This document shows positions 41,983-48,752 of a DNA stretch of 48,752 nucleotides, piece by piece. The notes beneath the pieces were generated by a model, which saw only the letters and a program-made list of their open reading frames with translations, was not told the DNA's origin and ran no database searches. This DNA comes from Chitinophagaceae bacterium. Lineage in GTDB: Bacteria; Bacteroidota; Bacteroidia; Chitinophagales; Chitinophagaceae. Within the stretch, counting starts at the first letter, position 1, and each line of letters begins with the position of its first letter. The position numbers and the translations under genes were made by a program. The stretch lies in assembly GCA_025923075.1 (NCBI GenBank), contig JAICGN010000023.1:1-48752 (forward strand), given 5' to 3'.

Positions 41983-44900
41983 ATGAATTTCAGGAAAGTA
42001 AACAATATTACCGGCTGGGTAATATTGCTGATCGCGACTGCTACTTATACACTTACCCGCGAAGCCACCGCAAGTTTTTGGGATTGTGGCGAATTCATTG
42101 CCTGCGCAAATGAAATTGGAATTCCACACCCCCCAGGTTCTCCGCTTTTCACGATGCTGGGCCGTTTATTCATTGTGTTGTTTAGTGGCGGCAACCCTGC
42201 CAATGCGGCAAGTGCCGTTAACCTTTTAAGTGCTGTAGCCAGCGGGTTTACTATTTTATTTCTTTTTTGGACCATCACCCATTTTGCGCGTAAGATGTTT
42301 GTTAATCATGGCGAGGGACTAACACAGCAGCAAACTTTCACTGTAATGGCATCAGGCGTGGTTGGTGCCTTGGCTTTTACATTCAGTGACACATTCTGGT
42401 TTAGCGCAGTTGAAGCTGAGGTATACGCTTTGTCATCCTTCTTTACGGCCCTTATTATTTGGGCTATGCTGAAATGGGAACATGCTTATGAGCTGGCTAA
42501 AGATAATGTTGAAAGAAACAGGGCCGATCGCTGGATTGTTTTCATCTTTTTCATGCTTGGTCTTTCCATTACCGTTCACTTGCTGAATCTTTTGACTGTG
42601 CCTGCTATCGCAATGATCTATTTCTACAAAAAACATGTGCCAACCGTTCGTAAATCAATTTTTGCTTTTCTGATCAGTTGCGCATTGACCGGGCTGATAC
42701 TTTGGGCAATGGTCTATATTATTCCAAGAACTTCTGCGGCTTTTGATCGCATGTTTGTGAATGGTTTCGGTCTGCCATTCTTTACTGGCTTTGCTTTCTT
42801 TTTTATCCTGCTTGGAGCGCTTTGTTGGTTCTTATTACGACTTGCGGGTCAAAGAGGTCTTTCTATGCTTCGACTTGGTGTATGGTGTTTTCTTTTCGTG
42901 ATGCTTGGTTACTCAACCTATGTCACCACACTTATTCGCTCGAATGCCAACCCGGGAATTGACATGAGCAATGTGGACAATCCTGCAACACTCGCCTCTT
43001 ATTTTGCCCGTGAACAATATGGTTCTGCGCCAATTCTAAAAGGACCTCATTTTGGTGCCCGGCCTATTGATCTAAAAAGAAAAGGGATGCGTTGGGGCAA
43101 GCTGGATAATAAATATGTTGAGCTGGGTCCCGAGATCGATTATAAATTCAATCCTGAAGATGAAATGTTTTTCCCCCGTATTTGGGATATTACCAATCAA
43201 CAGGACCATTTAGATTTCTATATAGACTGGTTAAACAAAGGAAGGTACAGAGATGCAAACGGCGGTGTGGCCTACGATCCTCCGATAACTTATGCGGATA
43301 ATTTAAATTTCTTTTTCAGTTACCAGATGGGACTAATGTACTGGCGTTATTTTATGTGGAATTTCTCCGGAAGGCAAAACGATCTCCAGGGCTTTGGTAA
43401 CCGTCGTGATGGAAACTGGCAAACTGGTATTTCATTTATTGATAAACAAATGCTCGGCGACCAAAGCAAGCTTCCTGATTCGTTGAAAAATAATAAGGCT
43501 AACAATAAATTATTCCTTCTTCCATTCCTGCTTGGGATCCTTGGTTGTGTGTATCATTTCATAAAGAAAAAGAATGACTGGGTAGTTACTTTTTTACTTT
43601 TCTTTTTTACAGGAATAGCCATTGGACTTTACCTGAATATGCCGGGCAATCAGCCGCGTGAAAGGGATTATGCATTTGTGGGTTCGTTTTATGCATTTGC
43701 TATTTGGATCGGCCTGGCTGTAACGGCTCTTGTTAAACTGACCAGGGAAATAAAGCAAAACTCATTCAATACTATTTTATTTGGCTCGGTGCTGACCTTT
43801 GCAATTACTGCATTTAGCATGACATACATGCCTGGCATTGCCGTTATAAAAACTTCCCTGATGGTAGCGGCTGTGTATGCAATTTTCAGCGCAGGGTTAC
43901 CCACCCTATTAAAAGCGATCTCTTCGAAGGGAACAAATGAAAACGTCCTGAATATCGCAACTGCGGCTGTTTGTCTGCTTGTACCAATACTGATGGCCAG
44001 CCAGGAATGGGATGATCATGATCGCAGTAAAAAAACATTAGCGAGAGATGATGCAAAAAACTATTTGGAAAGCTGCGCGCCTAATGCGATCCTTTTCTGT
44101 TTTGGCGACAACGACACTTACCCGTTATGGTATGCACAGGAGGTTGAAAAAGTGAGACCAGATATTCGTATCATTAATACAAGCCTGCTTGGAATTGACT
44201 GGTACATAAATCAGTTGCGGTATAAAATAAACCAGAGCGATTCGGTGGATGTTATCTGGTCTCCTGCACAGATCATCGGAGATAAACGCCAGCAATTGCA
44301 ATATGTGCCTTCTGACCGTGCCGATAAAAACGCTTATTATCCCTTGTATGAGGTGATGAAAGATGTGATCGGCAAAGAAGATGACCCGAGGATTTTACCC
44401 ATAAAAAGATTCAAGGTTCCTGTTGATACTGCATTAGTAAGAAAGAATGGAACTGTGGGACCTGATGACGCGGTACCTGGCGAAATGTTATTTGAGTTAC
44501 CTGATAACGATTCCGATCCAAGAAGAGATCAATTGATCATTTTGAATATCATTGCTACCAATGGATGGAAAAGACCGATCTATTTCACGTCCCCACAGGT
44601 TGGAATGGGTCTTGTTCCATTCCTGAAAAGAGAAGGACTTACGTTCAGGCTCACCCCAGTAAGTACGGGAAGGGATGTGAATGCAGAACCCATGATGCAT
44701 AACATGATGACGAAATTTACGAATGGCCATGCAGATGTGAAAGGCGTGTACTTTGATGAAGAGAATCGCCGCCATCTGTATACGATCCGTCAATATTTTG
44801 CTGACCTGGCAAGAGAGCTGATGACAAAAGGGAAAACGGTTGAGGCAAAAAAAGCTGTGTTGAAAGCTGACAGCCTTGTACCAAATATAAATGTTCCTTA

Positions 44901-45348
44901 TGGTATACCAAGCCGTAATGAATTTCATAACCAGTCAAGCCTTTCTTTAATGGAAATGGCTTACGAAACCGGTGCGACAGACCTGGCCAACAAAATCAAT
45001 AAAGAGTTGAGCAATGACCTGGGTCAGCAAATGGAATTTTATGCAAGTCTCGGGGATATGACGAAGAAGCAATTGGAAGATATTTTGATGAGATACACTC
45101 AGCAAAAATATATGGAGCAAATGCAGCAACAGCAGCAGGCAAGCCAGGCTGATGCTTATTTAACTTCTAACCTTAGTCCAAATCAACTAGGGCTAGCTAT
45201 GGAAATGACGCGGGTTTCAAATTTGACCCAGTATATGAAGAACCGGGACGCAAAGAATAATCCGCAGCAAAATCAGGATTCATTAAACAAAAAGCTGCTT
45301 GACTCAGCTTTGTTAAGGTTGCAAGCTGATAGTCCAAAAACAAAATAG
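41983..45348 (+). CDS. DUF2723 integral membrane protein with C-terminal TPR-like region
   Basis: An 1121-residue membrane protein. Residues about 10-330 and 520-680 hold roughly 12 transmembrane helices. The N-terminal DUF2723 signature FWDCGEF (32-38) and HPPGSPL (49-55) resembles the GT-C acidic loop of protein O-mannosyltransferases, so a glycosyltransferase role with a lipid-phosphate sugar is plausible. The C-terminal 400 residues are soluble and contain a long helical part ending in a Gln-rich stretch. In Bacteroidota DUF2723 proteins are common, and some have been linked to protein O-glycosylation. It has its own -7 box and ends at a clear terminator. Confidence 0.88.
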   Translation: MNFRKVNNITGWVILLIATATYTLTREATASFWDCGEFIACANEIGIPHPPGSPLFTMLGRLFIVLFSGGNPANAASAVNLLSAVASGFTILFLFWTITHFARKMFVNHGEGLTQQQTFTVMASGVVGALAFTFSDTFWFSAVEAEVYALSSFFTALIIWAMLKWEHAYELAKDNVERNRADRWIVFIFFMLGLSITVHLLNLLTVPAIAMIYFYKKHVPTVRKSIFAFLISCALTGLILWAMVYIIPRTSAAFDRMFVNGFGLPFFTGFAFFFILLGALCWFLLRLAGQRGLSMLRLGVWCFLFVMLGYSTYVTTLIRSNANPGIDMSNVDNPATLASYFAREQYGSAPILKGPHFGARPIDLKRKGMRWGKLDNKYVELGPEIDYKFNPEDEMFFPRIWDITNQQDHLDFYIDWLNKGRYRDANGGVAYDPPITYADNLNFFFSYQMGLMYWRYFMWNFSGRQNDLQGFGNRRDGNWQTGISFIDKQMLGDQSKLPDSLKNNKANNKLFLLPFLLGILGCVYHFIKKKNDWVVTFLLFFFTGIAIGLYLNMPGNQPRERDYAFVGSFYAFAIWIGLAVTALVKLTREIKQNSFNTILFGSVLTFAITAFSMTYMPGIAVIKTSLMVAAVYAIFSAGLPTLLKAISSKGTNENVLNIATAAVCLLVPILMASQEWDDHDRSKKTLARDDAKNYLESCAPNAILFCFGDNDTYPLWYAQEVEKVRPDIRIINTSLLGIDWYINQLRYKINQSDSVDVIWSPAQIIGDKRQQLQYVPSDRADKNAYYPLYEVMKDVIGKEDDPRILPIKRFKVPVDTALVRKNGTVGPDDAVPGEMLFELPDNDSDPRRDQLIILNIIATNGWKRPIYFTSPQVGMGLVPFLKREGLTFRLTPVSTGRDVNAEPMMHNMMTKFTNGHADVKGVYFDEENRRHLYTIRQYFADLARELMTKGKTVEAKKAVLKADSLVPNINVPYGIPSRNEFHNQSSLSLMEMAYETGATDLANKINKELSNDLGQQMEFYASLGDMTKKQLEDILMRYTQQKYMEQMQQQQQASQADAYLTSNLSPNQLGLAMEMTRVSNLTQYMKNRDAKNNPQQNQDSLNKKLLDSALLRLQADSPKTK

Positions 45349-45368
45349 TTTTTCGAATAAATCATTTC

Positions 45369-45392
45369 AACCTCCCAATGGGAGGTTTTTTT
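45369..45392 (+). terminator. rho-independent terminator after DUF2723 gene
   Basis: An 8-bp perfect stem (AACCTCCC/GGGAGGTT) with an AAT loop and a T-rich tail (45386-45392). It lies 20 bases after the stop codon. Confidence 0.88.
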
Positions 45393-45490
45393 ATTTAAAG
45401 CATACTTGATTAAATAAAATTGTAATTTGCTAAGTGGTTTTGCAGAACAGGCATTAAATCTGCAATACTAAATGTGAAATTTACAATTGA

Positions 45491-46588
45491 ATGATTGGAC
45501 ATCACTTTAAGAAATTTGATCCTAATGAAGGCGGAAAGTCGCGGTTTGAACAACTGCTGGATATGTTTATGCAGTTACTTACTTACACAAATGGCGATCT
45601 GTCAGAAGCGTTAAACTGGATGAACGAGCTGGATAAGAAATTTGAACTAACCGATGATGAATATGGGATTGGCGATTTTATTGAGGATTTAAGAGAAAAA
45701 GGGTATATCACGGACGATAATCAGCTTGGTGAAATAAAAATTACGCCCAAGACCGAGCAGGGAATTCGTAAAAAAAGCCTGGAAGAAATTTTTGGGAAGC
45801 TTAAAAAAACAAGGCAGGGCGATCATCACAGTTTTAAACCGGGCCAGGGGGATGAATTAAACCCCGAATCAAGACCATTTCGCTTTGGTGACATGATCGA
45901 GCAAATTGATTTTACCGAAAGCATCCGAAACGCGCAGATCAATCACGGCATTGACAGTTTCAGCATGCAGGAAGATGATCTGAGCATAAGGGAAACGGAT
46001 TTCAAAGCACAAACATCAACTGTATTGATGATCGATATCTCTCACTCAATGATATTGTATGGCGAAGACAGGATAACGCCTGCAAAAAAAGTAGCGATGG
46101 CACTGAGTGAGCTGATAACCACAAGATATCCGAAAGATACTTTAGATATTGTAGTGTTTGGTAACGATGCGTGGCCGGTAGAAATAAAAGATCTCCCCTA
46201 TTTGCAGGTCGGGCCCTATCATACCAATACCGTTGCGGGGCTTGAATTAGCTATGGATATCCTGCGGCGCAGAAAAAATCCAAACAAGCAGATATTTATG
46301 ATCACCGATGGCAAGCCAACTTGCCTGAAGATCGGGAAGCGATATTATAAAAACAGTTTCGGTTTGGATAGAAAGATCACAAGCCGTTGTTTAAATCTCG
46401 CTGCGCAGTGTAAAAAACTAAAAATACCGATCACTACATTTATGATCGCAACCGATCCCTACCTGCAGCGATTCGTGAATGAGTTCACAGAAACCAATAA
46501 TGGTAAAGCATTTTTTGCATCGCTTGACAAGTTGGGCGCATTTATATTCAAAGATTTTGAAAGCGGGAAAAGAAAAACAGTCTATTGA
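45491..46588 (+). CDS. VWA domain protein
   Basis: A 365-residue soluble protein. The N-terminal half (about 1-170) is helical and acidic and not recognised. The C-terminal half is a von Willebrand A domain with an intact MIDAS: Asp182-x-Ser184-x-Ser186 in IDISHS, a Thr in HTNT at about 245, and Asp273 in ITDGKP. This domain usually acts as the adaptor of MoxR/CbbQ-type AAA ATPases that remodel protein complexes or insert metals. The partner ATPase (47211-48749) is in the same gene set, with a small ExbD-like gene between them. Confidence 0.9.
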   Translation: MIGHHFKKFDPNEGGKSRFEQLLDMFMQLLTYTNGDLSEALNWMNELDKKFELTDDEYGIGDFIEDLREKGYITDDNQLGEIKITPKTEQGIRKKSLEEIFGKLKKTRQGDHHSFKPGQGDELNPESRPFRFGDMIEQIDFTESIRNAQINHGIDSFSMQEDDLSIRETDFKAQTSTVLMIDISHSMILYGEDRITPAKKVAMALSELITTRYPKDTLDIVVFGNDAWPVEIKDLPYLQVGPYHTNTVAGLELAMDILRRRKNPNKQIFMITDGKPTCLKIGKRYYKNSFGLDRKITSRCLNLAAQCKKLKIPITTFMIATDPYLQRFVNEFTETNNGKAFFASLDKLGAFIFKDFESGKRKTVY

Positions 46589-46608
46589 CCAATTCTGAAT
46601 AAAGCTTT

Positions 46609-47067
46609 ATGAAATTAAGATCGGGTTCGATACTAGTGATTATCGGCATTCTTGCGATAGCTTGTGTCGGATTCTTTATGTTTACCATGTTTACCACGGT
46701 ATCTTCGCCAACAACAATGAAGTTATTTATGACAAAAGATTCAGCGAAAGACAGTGCCGATCAATACAGTGGAGTAAAAACGAAGCTGACGCTTATACTT
46801 TTGAAAGCTGATAAGGTCTTTGGGTATTATGGGGATTCCCTCAAAGGAGGCCGATCAGTTCCACTTGACGAAACAGACAAGTTAATCGCTGATGGATGGC
46901 AACTATTTTCAAAAGATTCTCTTATTGTTTTAATAAAGCCTTCTGAAGAAGCATCGTATAAAGCAACCGTTGATATATTAGACAAAATGTCTATACACAA
47001 AATAGAGAAATTTTCTATGACCGATCTCAATAAACAAGAAAGAGAATTTTTAAAAACAGCTGAATAG
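46609..47067 (+). CDS. ExbD/TolR-like membrane protein lacking the transmembrane Asp
   Basis: A 152-residue protein with one N-terminal helix (about 7-29) and a periplasmic domain. The segment FMFTMFTTVSSPTTMKLFMTKD matches the Bacteroidota ExbD pattern just after its transmembrane helix, and LIVLIKPSEEASYKATVDIL with later EKFSMTDLN matches the ExbD/TolR C-terminal domain. The helix reads GSILVIIGILAIACVGFFMF and has no Asp, unlike the proton-coupling helix of ordinary ExbD. No exbB or tolQ gene is nearby. It is 20 bases after the VWA gene and 143 before the AAA gene, so it appears to be part of that unit. Function unknown. Confidence 0.7.
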   Translation: MKLRSGSILVIIGILAIACVGFFMFTMFTTVSSPTTMKLFMTKDSAKDSADQYSGVKTKLTLILLKADKVFGYYGDSLKGGRSVPLDETDKLIADGWQLFSKDSLIVLIKPSEEASYKATVDILDKMSIHKIEKFSMTDLNKQEREFLKTAE

Positions 47068-47210
47068 AATTGCGACACGCTTGTTGAATAGAGAACAGAA
47101 CTTTGAACGGAGCGTCGCAACGAAAGAAGATGGAGCACTTATGATAATAACATAACTTTAAACAAAGTGGGGATTGCCTCTCCCAGATCAATCGGGGCTC
47201 GCAAGTAACT

Positions 47211-48749
47211 ATGAATATTCCAAATATAAAGACCCTTGAGGAGCTAAAGAAAAGCGGCTACAGATATCGTAGCATAAAGGAAGAGCTGCGGCAAAATCTT
47301 ATCCTGAAGTTGAAAAGAAAAGAAAATACTTTTCCCGGAATTATTGGCTACGAAGATAGCGTGGTGCCTGATGTGGAAAGAGCATTGTTGAGTAAACACA
47401 ATATCCTTTTTCTTGGATTACGCGGACAGGCGAAAACCAGAATGGCGAGACAGATGATTGAGTTACTGGACGAGTATATTCCTTGTATTGCTGGTGGTGA
47501 ACTGAATGATGACCCTCTTCATCCCATTTCAAAATATGCATCAGATCAAATTGCAGCGCACGGAGATGAAACGCCAATACATTGGATCCATCGTAGCGAA
47601 CGCTATGGTGAAAAGCTGGCTACGCCGGACGTAAGTGTTGCTGATCTCATTGGTGACATTGATCCGATCAAAGCGGCCAACCTTCGATTAAGTTTTGCTG
47701 ATGAACGGGTGATCCATTATGGTATCATTCCAAAAAGTAATCGTGGTATTTTTGTGATTAATGAATTGCCGGATCTGCAGGCCCGCATCCAGGTGGCATT
47801 ATTTAATATTTTAGAAGAGGGTGATATCCAGATCCGCGGATTTAAATTGCGGCTGCCCCTTGATATTCTATTTGTGTTCACTGCTAACCCGGAAGATTAT
47901 ACTAATCGTGGTTCAATAGTAACGCCGTTAAAAGATCGGATCGAAAGCCAGATCCTGACACATTATCCAAAGACGCTGGAAATGGCGCTTGAAATAACCG
48001 AACAGGAAGCGGTGATCGCTGACGAACAAAAAGATAAAATAAAGATCAGCGATCTTGTGAAACGGCTGATCGAGCAAGTTGCTTTTGAAGCAAGAGCCAG
48101 TGAATTTGTAGATAAAAAAAGTGGAGTAAGTGCAAGACTAACAATCTCCGCTTATGAAAATGCTATAAGCGCTGCCGAAAGAAGAGCCATTGTCAACAAT
48201 GAAAAGCAAACGCAGGTTTGGTTAAGTGACCTTGCAGGCATCATTCCTTCTATTACCGGTAAAATTGAATTAGTGTATGAAGGTGAGCAGGAAGGACCCT
48301 ACCAGGTGGCAATGAATTTATTGGACAAAGCAGTTCGTTCACAATTTGCAAATTATTTTCCCAACCCTGAAGTGCTGAAAAAAAGAATGCGTCCAAAAAA
48401 CGTGGAAGAACCTTCAAGAGAAGAAAATCCGTATCGCTCTATTATTACCTGGTTTGACAAAGGCAACCAGGTCAATCTTTTTTTCAATACCAGGGATGAT
48501 GACAAACTGGTGCAATTATATAAAGTGGATGGCCTGCATGCGATGGTAAAGAAATTTTATAAAGGCGCCAACGAAAAGGAAACCGCTTTACTCATGGAAT
48601 TTGTATTGCATGGGCTTTCTTCGTATTCAATGATCAGTAAAAAAGTAATTGAAGGAAAAATAGAATTTAAGGACCTAATGGGTTCAATGTTGAATCTTGG
48701 TGGAATTAAGACAAGTGATGAGGACGATGATGGGGAAGATTTTACTTAG
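47211..48749 (+). CDS. AAA ATPase of the MoxR/Mg-chelatase type
   Basis: A 512-residue ATPase. The Walker A motif reads GLRGQAKTR (69-77; G-x2-GxAKT form). Walker B ends in INE rather than IDE (GIFVINELPDLQ), a variant seen in this subgroup. Sensor 1 is TANPEDY, and the arginine-finger region is LKDRIES. The C-terminal 200 residues contain a helical lid and a charged end. Paired with the VWA protein, it resembles MoxR-VWA and magnesium-chelatase-type systems that unfold or remodel a target, often during metal or cofactor insertion. The stop codon lies inside the window (48747-48749), so it is complete. Confidence 0.92.
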   Translation: MNIPNIKTLEELKKSGYRYRSIKEELRQNLILKLKRKENTFPGIIGYEDSVVPDVERALLSKHNILFLGLRGQAKTRMARQMIELLDEYIPCIAGGELNDDPLHPISKYASDQIAAHGDETPIHWIHRSERYGEKLATPDVSVADLIGDIDPIKAANLRLSFADERVIHYGIIPKSNRGIFVINELPDLQARIQVALFNILEEGDIQIRGFKLRLPLDILFVFTANPEDYTNRGSIVTPLKDRIESQILTHYPKTLEMALEITEQEAVIADEQKDKIKISDLVKRLIEQVAFEARASEFVDKKSGVSARLTISAYENAISAAERRAIVNNEKQTQVWLSDLAGIIPSITGKIELVYEGEQEGPYQVAMNLLDKAVRSQFANYFPNPEVLKKRMRPKNVEEPSREENPYRSIITWFDKGNQVNLFFNTRDDDKLVQLYKVDGLHAMVKKFYKGANEKETALLMEFVLHGLSSYSMISKKVIEGKIEFKDLMGSMLNLGGIKTSDEDDDGEDFT

Positions 48750-48752
48750 GAA

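Noticed and set aside
1-48752. Mobile elements, prophage or defence islands
   Set aside because: No transposase, integrase, terminal inverted repeats, restriction or toxin genes were found. Genes read as a chromosomal backbone plus a glycan locus.

Overview
The window looks like chromosomal DNA of a Bacteroidota bacterium, most likely of the Chitinophagaceae type. The evidence is a C-terminal type IX secretion (T9SS) sorting domain on a giant secreted protein, Bacteroidota-style promoters (TAnnTTTG at -7), a zinc-free ribosomal protein L32 of the Chitinophagaceae form, low GC, and DUF2723, DUF3810 and TPR-cyclase proteins. No phage, transposase, integrase or CRISPR array is visible. The taxonomic call rests on recognition of protein families, not on a database search.

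Layout. 1-2.3 kb: small proteins, a secreted beta-barrel protein and a receiver-only regulator. 2.2-7.2 kb: one 1668-residue hybrid sensor kinase with two complete kinase cores, upstream of that regulator. 7.4-12.1 kb: housekeeping genes (PfkB-type sugar kinase, DUF2130, phosphopantetheinyl transferase, dCTP deaminase, DUF3810). 12.3-14.2 kb: the conserved yceD-rpmF-plsX cluster, followed by an unrecognised exported protein with M14-like motifs. 15.3-23.2 kb: a 1949-residue secreted subtilase-like, MBG and octapeptide-repeat protein, then a TPR adenylate cyclase, probably co-transcribed.

23.6-39.3 kb is a glycan-type biosynthesis locus on both strands. It holds five glycosyltransferases or GT-C-like proteins, three methyltransferases, two B12-binding-type radical SAM enzymes, a flavin-reductase-like protein, a nucleotidyltransferase, an ABC exporter that could be a lipid-linked oligosaccharide flippase, and an initiating sugar-phosphate transferase. 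Neither a Wzy-type polymerase nor a Wzx flippase is seen, so an ABC-flipped short oligosaccharide or glycolipid is the simplest reading. Each radical SAM gene overlaps a methyltransferase gene by four bases, and both methyltransferases use non-ATG starts.

39.5-48.7 kb: tRNA-Lys with its own promoter and terminator, an SDR, a SAM hydroxide adenosyltransferase, a 5'(3')-deoxyribonucleotidase, a DUF2723 membrane protein, and a three-gene set of VWA protein, ExbD-like protein without the usual membrane Asp, and MoxR/Mg-chelatase-type AAA ATPase.

The most promising observations are the two radical SAM/methyltransferase couples, the VWA/ExbD-like/AAA set, the octapeptide-repeat secreted protein with an altered subtilase active site, the M14-like exported protein, and short AT-rich repeats and hairpins in the spacers of the 10-13 kb region.
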